A DNA stretch of 64,000 nt from contig OZ037766.1 of the NCBI GenBank assembly GCA_964035545.1, forward strand, positions 21,146,767-21,210,766. The letters run 5' to 3'. Below the pieces are notes generated by a model. It had not been told where the DNA came from. It made no database searches and saw only the letters and a list, made by a program, of their open reading frames with translations. Source of the DNA: Bugula neritina. Taxonomy: Eukaryota > Bryozoa > Gymnolaemata > Cheilostomatida > Bugulidae. Shown piece after piece: positions 30,101-46,604 of the stretch (positions are counted from its first letter, which is position 1; each line of letters opens with the position of its first letter). Position numbers and translations under genes: made by a program.

Positions 30101-33100
30101 CTGTGTTAAAACAGGTGCAAAAAATTTCTCTCTATTTAATACAAAGAATTTTGTCAGCAAGAAAATTAGTTAAAAGCATGGTGTCTCAATATATTGTTTA
30201 TTATATTCAGTTTTTGTGACGGTCGGTTTTAATGGAAACATTCAAATGTGCACATGCTTTTGGAACAACTAACAGCATGGCGACATGTCCTTTACGTAGA
30301 TTATGTGAAAGCTGGTATGTTTTATCTGCAGGTTGATTCGCCTCTCAACTCCGGAGATGAGTCAGAAGCCAATGATGAAGAGGACACAAAGGAACCCGAG
30401 AAATCCGACTCGTCTGAAAAAGTTGAGGAGACGCCCCCTGCTACTTCCGAGCAAGCAAAGTCTGGGAGACAATCGGCGCACAGTCGACTCTCCCTGGATG
30501 TGATAAACGAGAGAGCAGAGCAAAGTGTGAGACAACTCTAAATATGTAATGGTTTTCATATGTAATGGTACAGTACTGGTAGGTGACTACTGGCCTAGTA
30601 CTTGTTCACCTTCAAGGCTGGTCACCTATTCGCAGCCGAGTAACATACGGCTATGTAAGTTCTTTTCTAATCTTCATCCTAAGGAAAATCTGTGTTCTCT
30701 CAAACTCTTTAGTTGGACTCACTCATGGTGGTTTACTCAAACTAGTGCAATACTTAGAGCTAGCTTTGAATGTTAGCAAAGGTCACCCGTACTGTATTAT
30801 ACTGTTTACTGCGAGAATGCTTAGCAAAACTAATTGCCAGTTATAAATGTTGATAGCACATTTTTATTTACTATTTAAATTGTTTTTGTTTCCCGCCACC
30901 CGCGCAAGACCATGGCGGTGAAAGGTGGCCAATTGAATTGTTTTTATTTGTATAGAAAGGGGCAGACGCAGCAGAACTCTTGCGACCTCGTGTTCACAAG
31001 TACCTCTACAGAGAAGCCAAGTACTTTATGGTTAAAAGTAGTAACCACGAGAACGTGAGGCTAGCTAAAGCTAAGGGTGTCTGGTCTACACCTCCTCAAA
31101 ACGAGATCAGATTTAATAAAGCTGTTGAGGTAAGATAACAGTGGTCTGCTCATTTTACTTTAGTGTGCTGTTTTTCTTTTGTTGCTCGATTCTATAAAAA
31201 TTTAGAGCCATGTATGCCCCTGGACCACTATAAACTAGATATTATAAATTGTTTATATGGTTTTGACTTTTGAAAACATGATTTTTTTTATAAATTTATA
31301 TGATCTAAACAGTAAAAACTACTAATAAAGTTGCTTACCTTTTTAATTGTTGCTGGTCTATAATTCCTGGTAGCCACTTTCTGACCAGAGTTGTTGGGAC
31401 GACACATGTTTAGGGCAGTATGGTTAACAGCTATTCTCACAATGTTTTGCTATTGGGATGTGAGAATGTGCGAGTCCCTACACATCTAACCAGGTAGTGT
31501 CTGAGAGTTATGGGTTCGTTGCTCCATGTTGTAGGAGAATACTACAGTCATTTTGGTCTTCTCTGTCAAAGAGAGCGGCGCCTTTCAAGGATTTGCTCGA
31601 ATCAACGGACCATCTCAAAAGGATGGCCCGAAGATAGCTTGGGTTCTACCCCCTGGTATCAGTGCAAAGGCGCTGAGTGGGGTCTTTAAGCTTGATTGGA
31701 TTAGCAGGTATGCCTCATCAATGTGCAGCTGGTTTGATTGAGTAATCTTTTGATGTGGTGTACAATTCAGAGTCTTCAATTCAGGTAGTACAGTTGCCAG
31801 GGTGCAAATATTGTGTAGTTGATGGTATGGTCACAACTGACCATAGTGCTACTCACTATTGTATAAAGTCCATGTAATGTATTAGTTATTAGTGCTACTC
31901 ACTATTGCATAGAGTCCATGTAATGTATTAGTTATTAGTGCTACTCACTATTGCATAGAGTCCATGTAATGTATTAGTTATTAGTGCTACTCACTATTGC
32001 ATAGAGTCCATGTAATGTATTAGTTATTAGTGCTACTCACTATTGTATAGAGTCCATATTATGTATTAGTTATTAGTGCTGTGTGACATTACAGGACGGA
32101 TTTGGAGTTTCCTAAAGCAGCTCATCTTCGTAACCCTTGGAATCAGAATAAACCTGTTAAAATAGCTCGTGATGGACAGGTGATTATGTTCATTTCTCAC
32201 TGCCTTTTTCTTCAGAGTGTCTGTTTGCACTGAGTAAATGGGTGTGGTTTACTCTCAATACTCAGTATCTGCTCCTGTTTATAGGAGATAGAAACTTACG
32301 TAGGAGAGGCGCTGTGTAAGCTATTCACTCTGGACGGATCGAGCGACTACGAGCGAGTCATATCTCGAGTAAAAAGGAAGAGAGAAGCTCTGCAGGCCAA
32401 GGGTCCGATCCCTCACAGCCGACCTCCTTATAGGTTAGGTATCAGAGAGAACGAAGCTTGAGGTTGCGTTGCTCTCGTGTCAAGGTCAAATATAGAGCTG
32501 GGCACCTGCTCTGGTCTGCTCAGCGATGCGACGAGTAATTTGAAAGCAGCTCCACTCTTTATTGCAAATTGTATTTGCATTTATTTTGCCAAAAAAATAT
32601 ATTTGCTTTTTATTACGTAGATATGCAGCTGCAAGGCCCCTGTGCCACTCTGTCAGCTAATGAACGCTCTGTAGATTGGACGTTTTGTTGAAAATATTTG
32701 AGATGGAAATCATTCTTAAGGCAGTTTTAAAAGTTCTGTAGTCTAAATGTAATGAGGGACTTTGAGCTAGTAACCCGTAGATCTACATTTATACAGGCCA
32801 GTGGAAATGTCTGTCTGTTCCAACCTATTCTATCTATATAGTGATGTCACCACCAACTTGTATCATTGTGTATGCGGTGTTATACAAAGGACTTTGGAGA
32901 TAGTTGTATACTTATGGTGTAGCAAAAGACTTTCTGGTATATATACTAGTACATGGTGTTGTTCTACAATTAGGATTTGGAAAGGACTTATTGGTAGTTA
33001 TATACAATAATTTTACACATGAGGTATTAGGAAGGACTCATGTGTAAGCCTGTATATTTATAGATGAACTTTTCAGTTTATTAGGTGACATGTTGTACAT

Positions 33101-36100
33101 CTAGGGTCATACAAGAGACTACCAGTTGTATATGCTAAGTCATACGCTCTTTATGCTGATGCCACCTTACATGCTTCTGGTTGCACATGTAAAAAGAAAC
33201 ATTGTGTTAGCTTTAAGGTTTATTTCACTGGACAATGAACTGTATTAGATGCAGTAAACCTGCATCATATTAATAGATAGGTTACAAAAATTTGCCATCT
33301 TTTAACTACTCAAGAAAATGAACTGTATGACACAGCTTATGAGTCTAAAAGCCTAAAAGTTCATAAATGGTATGGACACTCTGCCACCATCCCTATTATC
33401 TCTGTCTATTGGTTTTTACCTGCGATTTGAATGCTGTAACTACGGTATGTTCTTATGTTCCCAAACCCATTCTCATATGTGATGAAATTGCAGATTTATC
33501 TTATCAACCCTTTGTGTATAAACAGGAGTTGTGTACACCTGTCTAGTGTAAGATATCGGAGGCATACAGTGTTGCCAATAAGTATGTAATATTTGGTGTT
33601 GCATAATATTCAAGCACATTATTTCAACGAGCTATACTTGTTCCTGGTTTGCTCATGTCTTTCTTTATGGAGGCTGTTGCCATGTATTTTTGAAAGAAAA
33701 GCAATAATTGCGTAGCTGGTAGATATAATGAACTTAAGCAAATATTGCTAACTTATTGCCAACACTGTATTTACAGAATTGAAATATGTACTGATAAATA
33801 TGCAACTGCAATGTTTTGCTTTAAATTTAAAACCTCTGCAGAGTAGTAGAATATTGTTTCCCGGTGTTGATATTTCCCTCCTGTAATAATAGTTGCTGTT
33901 AAGACCATGTAACCATGATACATGAAGCTATAAAAAATAGTTGTAAAAGTTGCTCAAAATTATCGTAAAATAGCGTGTGTTCTCTGCAAATAGTAGTTGT
34001 CACTTGTAACTAGCAATGCCGTGAACATGGTCTAGCTATTTAGCAATAAGAGAGTTCCATATTTGGACTTTTATAATGTAATGCAGGCTAAACTCCGGTC
34101 ACAGTAATCATCCTCATTCCAGCCAATCGCAGCCTCATATTAGAAGCAGTTACTCTGATCAACGAGGTAGAGGGAGAGATGGGTCGGGGTACCGGGGCCG
34201 AGGGGGTTCTAGTAATAGGGGTGGACCTATGAGAGGGGGTTATCGAGGCGGACCCCCTCCTCATTCTCCTGCATATTCTGCTCGTCCAAACCCTGCCCCT
34301 CACCACCATTCATCACCGTCTCAAAATTATTATATGTCAAGTGGGCGAAGCTCTTATGGTAGCAGGAACAGCTATGGTCCAGGTACTGTATCTTTATAAG
34401 GTTGCTATCGTTTTGTTTATGTTTTGATATCCCTGGTGTAAGTTTCACACAATCTAGTTACTTTGTGTTGACAGCCTCGTCGTACCAGCAGTCGCCATTG
34501 CCATCTTACCACACCTCCGTGCCTCCGGTCTCAACTGAGATATTTGTTAAAGGGGTAAGTGATTTGTAAATGTTTATGCTCTGAGTCCGCATGTCTACAA
34601 CACAGTTAACGTTCTATTCACTTGTTAAGTTGTTCTTTTTTGTTTTGTTTTGCATGTTTAGTCTTACGAGCAGTATCTCGACCAGATGAGCAGATCTGCC
34701 ATGGTGCCTGATCTAAGGAGTCCAATGGTGAGTAGACAACTCTAAGTATAATTAGAGGAGTTCAAAGTCATGTGTTTTTAGAGCTCATTATCTTACATAG
34801 CCGTATGAAATACAAAAAGAATCGCCTTAATAACGGCTTGCATTTTATAAATCACTCAACTTTGTTATTAACAGCAGACCTTTCACTAATAGTTGATTCT
34901 GTGCTAGACATTTTTATGCCAATATCGTTTAAGAGTTGCACAGTTTCATTTCACATTTTGGTTACATCTTAATGGTCTTTTTTTCTAATTTTGTAGTGAT
35001 AAGAGATGATAACTCTACTAGTGAGAAGTAATGACATTATTTTGTAGCTATTTGCCATGCCAAGGGCAAGACACTTAACTCATCAGGTTGTCTTAAGCCA
35101 ACATGTTTGTTTGTTTCTCCTGTAGCCAATGTATGACCCATACTCGGCATCTTACCACACAGGAAGTCGGGATGCTCCCCCGCCCCCTCCTATTCCATCC
35201 TACTCTTCCAGTAGAGACAGAGAGAGAGGGGGTAGACCTAGTGTGGACAAGGTATGTTTGTATATAATTATATTTTTTTACAGTTTCATTCCCATATTAG
35301 TGTATAAAGTTTAGCCCAGTAACTAAATACTAACAATTGTTTTGTTTTTTTCAATTGACCAGTTTTAGTGAATATTCATGTCGGTTAGCATCAGAAGGAA
35401 CTCAAAAACCTGTGTTCTTAGCAGGCAGTTAATATTTTGATGGTAGAGCTCACTGTTCTACTCTGTTAGGCTTGCTGCACCAACCCAGCTTAGTGAATGG
35501 CAACAGGTGGAAGGTTCCCTGCCCTTAGCATTTATACATATAAGCTCAACCCTAATTTATAGCTCAACCCTTTAATGCCTTTTCCAGTAAACAAGCACAT
35601 TCAATTATGCTAGTGTAATTGGTCCTAAGTTTTTTACACTGCACCATTGTTGAGGTTCTACCACTTGAGAAAATTGAATTTTTCTTGGATTTGCTAGAAC
35701 CTACATGTATATTCATGAGCAAATGATATTCATCCAACAGTAAAGCGGGAAGAAGTACTAGTTGTACAAAATATCAGAAGATTTGCGGTTTGTGTGGGCT
35801 CTATTGTTGCACTAGCTGACTAGCACATACACATGTAGCACTGTTGGTGTCTACGTTTATCTTCTTATTTCATCCAAGAAAATTCTAAGAATCCAAACTA
35901 TCATAAATCACCCAAGTCTTTTCAAGTAACCACATTATAGTCTTTTGTGATGCAATTTTCAGCCTCATTGTGATTTTTTCAACTGTGTAAGTCTTGGGTT
36001 GTTCTGACTGTGCAGTGATTATCCCCCCTCTCTTTATGTCGATAGACCTGTGATCCAAACACTGTAAAGGTTTTTAATCAGTGCAGGCAAATCAGTGTGT

Positions 36101-36675
36101 ATAGCATGAGAAACAATTTGTCTGCAATGATTTATGTTATGTTTAGAGTAAGTGATGTAGCTGTACAATAATACTTGTTAATATGGTGTAAGTCAACAAA
36201 GTTTATATAACTCTAGTTCACATGCTATATAGTATGGTATTACACAGTTTATAATGTGATAGTGCATGTGCTATATTATGCTAGTTCATGTGCTTTATTG
36301 TGATATTACACATGCCATAGTATGTTAGTATACATGCTATAGTATGCTAGTACATGTGCTATAGTATGGTATTACGCATGCTATTGTATGGTATTACATA
36401 TGCTATATTGTGATAGTACGCATGCTATGATATGATAGTACACATGCTATAATGTCATAGTGCGTGTGGTTGCTATAGTCTAATTGTTGTTATAGTATGA
36501 CAGAGCTGTTGAGGATTTCCTTCGGCGTACCTCGGGGAGTAGTAGTGGCAGAACTGGCCGAGGTGTAGACAGCAGGCATAAAAGTCGAGAAGTAAGAGAA
36601 GTTCGAGAGTACAGGGGAAGAAGCAGATCGAGAGAAAGATATGAGAGAGAAAGACACCGAGGTGATCGAAGGTAG
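27171..36675 (+). CDS. YTHDC1: YTHDC1 nuclear m6A reader, sixteen exons
   Basis: YTHDC1 binds N6-methyladenosine in nuclear RNA and affects splicing, export and chromatin. Exons: 27171-27183, 27464-27502, 27592-27756, 28354-28524, 28710-28856, 29486-29739, 30332-30526, 30956-31129, 31535-31707, 32095-32179, 32285-32433, 34087-34382, 34475-34554, 34662-34727, 35126-35251, 36496-36675. They sum to 2313 nt, 770 residues (human 727). The N-terminal third is Lys-rich, then Glu/Asp-rich, and contains YDTRSEA as in vertebrates. The YTH domain is in exons 8-11 (about 340-500). The m6A cage residues Trp371 (KGVWST), Trp422 (AWVLPPG) and Leu433 are kept. Exon 12 is an RGG/Gly-rich stretch, exons 13-15 are Pro/Tyr/Ser-rich, and exon 16 ends with AVEDFLRRT and an Arg/Ser/Glu tail. 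Exons 1 and 2 are tiny and the least certain. Confidence 0.93.
30892..30930 (+). mobile_element. 3'-terminal fragment of the RTE-like LINE in YTHDC1 intron 7
   Basis: These 39 bases (CCCGCCACCCGCGCAAGACC...) match the 3' end of the LINE at 3308-3346 (reverse strand) with three mismatches. The fragment lies 25 bases before YTHDC1 exon 8. It may be an extremely truncated LINE copy or the tail of a SINE that uses the same LINE. Confidence 0.75.
31845..32080 (+). repeat. 46-bp tandem repeat, about 5.1 copies, in YTHDC1 intron 9
   Basis: Units begin at 31845, 31891, 31937, 31983 and 32029 with AGTGCTACTCACTATTG and differ at only a few positions. A partial sixth unit ends 14 bases before the exon 10 boundary at 32095. 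Confidence 0.95.
36220..36464 (+). repeat. 22-bp imperfect minisatellite, about 11 copies, in YTHDC1 intron 15
   Basis: Units follow the pattern ACATGCTATAGTATGNTAGT plus AC. The array ends about 30 bases before the last exon (36496). Each unit contains the self-complementary words CATG and CATAGTATG. Confidence 0.85.
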
Positions 36676-38403
36676 CCTCACTGTGTCTAGTCAAGAGCGT
36701 TCTGTAACAAGAAGAGCTTGAGCACCGAACACACACTTCAGAATATTATGCACTAACATTTTTGTTTCCTCAAAACATCATGTTATTTTTCCAGTGATAT
36801 TTTTATTGCTGAAATTTGGCACGAGTGCTGTGTTATGCACTGGTCACTCTGTATATTTTTAGTCATTCTGCATGGTAAATGCTATACTATAGGTGTTGTT
36901 TCAGGCTTGATGATATTTTAATAGGGTTAGTGTAAATACTGGATGTTTACTTGTATATAGTTTCATGGAAGATAGAAGTGTTGTCACTTATATTGTATGA
37001 TTTCTGTTCAAAAATACACAATACTTGATATAATCCAACATAATGTATTACATTGGCAATCTTGCCTATTCACATGTTGGAATGCAAGCAGTAGGGTGAA
37101 TACAATAGTAATTTATTATTAAAAAGGATAATCATTTGAATATCACATTGCAATAATCTAAGTTGATTAAGTATAAGCATTGCACCTGCTGGCTTGCTAT
37201 TTGTTAGTTACCTTCATTCAATGTCTACATGCTACAGTGGCTAAAAACTAACTCCACCTGATTTGTGGTGTACTAAAACCATTACTTTGGTTGCTACAGT
37301 ACATTAATAATACTGTCAGTGCCTGGTTGACAGTTGTTGAGTAACATTTGCTTGAGTAGGCTAGTCACTTGCAGCATGTTGACCAGCCACTACTGCTACA
37401 TGCACAGTAAATATACTCTTATGGGAATTCCATCTTTGTATTTTGTCTTTTATTGATTATACCCATATATAGTTTAAGTTACAATTAAATGACAATAATA
37501 TAGCTTATCTATGGGTGTGCTTTAACTGATGATAGAATGGATACCTAATCTATCCAAATTTAATGGACTGTACATGTTTTAATTTGCTTGTTTGACTTTA
37601 TTACCAATTATTGGGTGCTCTACAGTTACTTTATTCTTCACTATAATGTGCTTTACACGCATGATAGAACATTTTGGCAAAAAGTTATTTTAAAACTGAG
37701 TTAGCTGCTACAAAAAACACATTGGTTAGTAATAACTTTGGCTAACTTTCTCTGTCATAAGTATTTCTGACTATGCTGGTATTGTGATTATAAATTAGCA
37801 ATAATTTGTGTTGTACAGTAAGTTAACAAATATGCACAGCATAACACTGAAGAACAATGCTGAGCTGATGAAGTACAATGTTACATATTTGCAGCTGCTG
37901 TAATATTGAAACCAGGCTGCCTTATCAAAATGCTTTGATCTCACCAGGTGTGACGCCATAAACATTTATTGCCATGTAAAAAAGATGATTTACTGCATCT
38001 AGCCAACTAAGCTCTAAAATTTTTGTTTGTAAGACTTGCTGACATATTGGTATGCTTTGTGTTTACTATAGCTGAAAACATTGAGTGCGATCTCTAACAT
38101 CCCTCATAATATACAGTCACCTCCATCTACAAACTCTAATTACATTCGTTTCTTTAATATAAAGAAACGAGGAACTGGTTATTATCAGTACCTTACAGTA
38201 GATATTCACTGCTGGTGAATAAAAAGAAGGATATCGCATATCTAGCTGAGCCACGCGGCATTGTGGATCGTTGCAGCACACCAGCGTGAGCTGACTACAC
38301 CAAGTTAAAAAGGTCAACGAAGACACTAATAGAGTGAACACTGCCTGCAGGGCAACACAGACATGGGGGAGTGACTCGCTGATGCTTGATCTCTACACTA
38401 AAT
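36676..38403. other. YTHDC1 3' flank and intergenic region
   Basis: Probably begins with the YTHDC1 3' untranslated region. An inverted pair TTCGTTTCTTTAATATAAAG / GAAACGAGG sits near 38147-38171. No other exon seen. Confidence 0.45.
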
Positions 38404-39135
38404 ATGATGGGTACTTCTTCGTCAAATGTGATGGGGTATTATACTCTTCTATTAACTTTATCAGCTAGTTCAGCTTGCTTGTTGAAAGAACACACCATAA
38501 GTTTAGAGGAAAACCCTCAAATTTTAACTTCGACTATAAGCTTTGCTCCATCTGAACACACCCTAGTTTTAAAGTGTCTTGGGGTGAATTTTAGCCTTAA
38601 AAAGTGGACCACTGATGACTCAATTCATGGATTTACAGTTGAAGAACTGTCTACAGACCAACTGAGTCTTCAGTTACCTTGTAAGTCAGTTAAGACTTGC
38701 AACAAAATAAGCCTAGTTTGCAGCGGCACTCCAGTTAATGGAAGTGGTCATATTGAAGTGAACGTTGTTCTTCTGCCACAATGCGATGAACTTACAAACA
38801 AAACTAGTCTTCTAAACTCTTCTGAAGTCACAGAACGAACTGAAAAGCCTTGGAACATCTCGGATATGAAGTACCTGGGTGTGATAATAGGATTCTCTGT
38901 GTGCTTCATCCTTGCTCTTATTAGTGCACTTATAGTCTGCATACAGAAGAAGTGTCACATCAGACAGTGGTCCAGGTTGTGTGGCTGTACAGGGTACGAG
39001 GCCACTCGAAGCCAAGACGATTATCATACCAGTCAGAACCGTAAGGTAGGACCTATACCAATGCTTGGCTTTGTCAGTCGAAGTAGCCACTCTGCCCAAC
39101 AGAATCAAAAGAGCAGTGCTATGCATGAGTTATAA
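38404..39135 (+). CDS. Single-exon type I membrane glycoprotein, unrecognised
   Basis: A 243-residue frame without introns. The N-terminus has a signal-peptide-like segment (MGYYTLLLTLSASSACLL, from the Met at residue 10; the first ATG is at 38404). The presumed extracellular part, about residues 27-155, has six cysteines (at 58, 93, 99, 106 and 127, plus 25 near the cleavage site) and possible N-glycosylation sites NFS, NGS, NKT, NSS and NIS. A hydrophobic segment at 158-180 (YLGVIIGFSVCFILALISAL...) is followed by a basic, Cys-containing cytoplasmic tail of about 60 residues (QKKCHIRQWSRLCGC). The spacing of cysteines does not identify a known domain; a divergent immunoglobulin-like fold is one possibility. 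Function unknown. A possible AATAAA signal lies at 39593. Confidence 0.65.
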   Translation: MMGTSSSNVMGYYTLLLTLSASSACLLKEHTISLEENPQILTSTISFAPSEHTLVLKCLGVNFSLKKWTTDDSIHGFTVEELSTDQLSLQLPCKSVKTCNKISLVCSGTPVNGSGHIEVNVVLLPQCDELTNKTSLLNSSEVTERTEKPWNISDMKYLGVIIGFSVCFILALISALIVCIQKKCHIRQWSRLCGCTGYEATRSQDDYHTSQNRKVGPIPMLGFVSRSSHSAQQNQKSSAMHEL

Positions 39136-44339
<5,204 letters not shown>

Positions 44340-44720
44340 TTTTATTTTAGTATTACTATTACTAATACTCCTACTGTAATAGCAATGACAAAATTAAGAT
44401 ATCTACTTCTAGTAGTAGTTCTACTAGTAGTAATAGTAATACTGATTGTTCTACTGATACTTATAGTTATACTCTTATACTTATAGTTATACTCATACTC
44501 ATACTGATGCTATCAATGATACTGATAGTCATAGTGATACTGATAGTGATACTGATGACTGATGAGTGATGAATGATGAGTGGTCTGATACTTATACTGA
44601 TACTCATACTGATAGTGATAGTGATGAATGATGAGTGGTCTGATACTCATAGTCATACTGATACTCATACTGATAGTGATAGCAAAACTAACTCAAAATG
44701 AAATTGTAATACTAATACTA
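44340..44720. repeat. Strand-symmetric GATACT/GATAGT array with a 55-bp higher-order repeat
   Basis: Runs of TACTGATAGTGATACTGATA-type units. The word GATGAATGATGAGTGGTCTG occurs at 44568 and again at 44623, giving a 55-bp period on top of the 6-bp one. It directly precedes a LINE fragment. Confidence 0.75.
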
Positions 44721-44783
44721 TACTAATACTAATACTAAACTGTCTAACAGATATATACTAAGTCTGCATGATATTCATATATA

Positions 44784-45238
44784 GCTGGTTCAGAACAGCG
44801 CCATACGGTTCATAAGCAATATGAAGGAACGCGCTGACAGTGTATCTGAGGCGAGGGATGAGTCAAGACTCCGGTCGCTGGAAAACAGACGAAAAAATCA
44901 TCGACTGTTTACTGACCCAAATTCTTCAAAATGAGGATCAACACCAATCTCTATCTAGAGCCTATGACGAGATTATTGAAGACAGGGAGCTTGTAACTGT
45001 AACCACTCGAGCGGCTGCCAGAGTAGAGCTTGTCTCTATATCATCTAGGAAAAACGTATTCCACAATAGTTTTCTGCCACGAACAATTCGTGAAATGCGC
45101 GGAGAATATAATAACTAATTACAAAACGGCAAATGCTGTAACAATGCTAACCTTGGTCTAATGTAAGTTGTAACTAGAGGCTTTCCTATAGACTCTCAAA
45201 TTGCTGCGGAAGTCCTACCTCAACTGAGGTAATAAACA
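44784..45238 (+). mobile_element. CR1/Jockey-like LINE fragment 1, C-terminal end of the RT ORF plus 3' UTR
   Basis: First frame: VQNSAIRFISNMKERADSVS at 44784 onward, to a stop after TDPNSSK. A second frame continues through VTTRAAARVELVSISSRK to FHNSFLPRTIREM and a stop at about 45118. Both parts align with the end of fragment 2 (VQNQAIRFIANLKERC; FHNSFLPQSIRDL). A single frameshift separates the frames. About 120 bases of 3' UTR follow, then the repeat array at 45239. Confidence 0.8.
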
Positions 45239-45322
45239 GTAATACTAATAGTATGAGTAATAGTAATAGTAATACTAATAGTAATAGTAAAGTCTTAGTA
45301 ATACTAATAGTAATAGTAATAA
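45239..45322 (+). repeat. AGTAATACTAAT array at the 3' end of LINE fragment 1
   Basis: AGTAATACTAATAGTATGAG and similar units. It begins exactly where the fragment-1 3' UTR ends and stops where fragment 2 begins. Confidence 0.75.
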
Positions 45323-46604
45323 CTTTTCATGATCTTGCAAGAGCAACCAACAGCTCATCAACTACTCATGCAGTAATTCTAGATTTTAAAAAGACCTTCG
45401 ATAAAGTTCCTCATTTACTACTCACAGAGAAAATCAGGCGAATTAAAGAAATTGACCCTTTTATTACCAATTGGATACAGAGCTTTTTGACTGACAGAAG
45501 TCAAAAAGTGGTAATCAAAGGGACGAAATCATCTGAAATAAGTGTAACATCTGGAGTCCCCCAAGGATCAGTTCTTGGACCAACACTCTTCCTAATTTAC
45601 ATCAATGATCTCCCTCAACTTGTCTCATGCAAAGTTAGTCTATATGCTGACGACACACTTCTATATGCTGAAGTTAACAAAATACAACAGCCAGCCTTTC
45701 AGAGAGGCTTAAACTCACTTTACAATTGGTTACTTAAATGGAAAATGCCATTTAATACCGATAAGTGCGAAGTGATTATATTTGGTAAAACTGATGACGC
45801 TTCCCATCTATATTCACTTGGTGACACCACTCTTAGAACAGTAAAGAGGCCAGTTAAAGAGGCCAAATATCTTGGTGTAATCATGCAGTCTAATATAAAG
45901 TTTGACAGACATATTACATCTAAAGTCAAGAATGCAAGCAAAATACTTGGCTGTTTCAAGCATTCGATCTACAATGCACCCATGAAGGCAAAATTAATTG
46001 CATACCTTAGTCTATGTAGACCTATCCTTGAGTATGCAGACACATTGTGAGATTCGACTAACAAAAGTGCCTGTGAGGAAATTGAACATGTTCAAAATCA
46101 AGCCATCAGGTTTATTGCTAACCTCAAAGAAAGATGTGGCATCGGTGATGCTCAAACTGAACTGCAGCTTAAAACTCTTGCCGGCCGACAAAGAGACCAC
46201 AGGATAACTTTGTTAATGAGAATACTCTCAGATGAAAGTGCCATGAAACGCTTTCATCTGCTTATGATGAACTATTAAATTCAAATCGGTCAATAAACAC
46301 TCGATCTGCTAAGAGAGGAGAACTAACAACAATTTCTGCATCCTCACAGACTTTTCACAACAGTTTTCTCCCTCAAAGCATTAGAGATTTGAAGATACCA
46401 CCTCATAACGCAAACTCAGCTTAGCTATGTGCTAAAACTCTTTACATTGCAATTAAAATATCCAAACTTAGTTACATGCTAGAATAGATACATTTCAACA
46501 CATGATAAACCCAAACAGAAACAACACAAGTCTAAGAGGCATTCATAATTTTGCGCCAGTAGGTGTTAGCAGAGTGTTCTAATTTTTACGAGGTGAATTA
46601 CGAG
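45323..46604 (+). mobile_element. CR1/Jockey-like LINE fragment 2, 5'-truncated reverse transcriptase
   Basis: From 45323 the frame encodes AVILDFKKTFDKVPHLLLTE, GVPQGSVLGPTLFLIYINDL and the catalytic LYADDTLLY, then KAKYLG-like and RPILEYADTL. A TGA follows at about 46048 (the family usually has Trp). The frame resumes with VQNQAIRFIANL, shifts again near 46235, and ends with FHNSFLPQSIRDL near 46390. The endonuclease and the first RT motifs are missing. It belongs to the same family as fragment 1 and starts within the repeat tail of that fragment. It is followed by about 170 bp of 3' flank and then by a long array of the same repeat class. Confidence 0.88.

Noticed and set aside
35030-35105. 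SINE-like words GCCAAGGGCAAGACACTTAA in YTHDC1 intron 14
   Set aside because: Resembles common SINE 3' parts, but no B box or partner copy in the window supports it.
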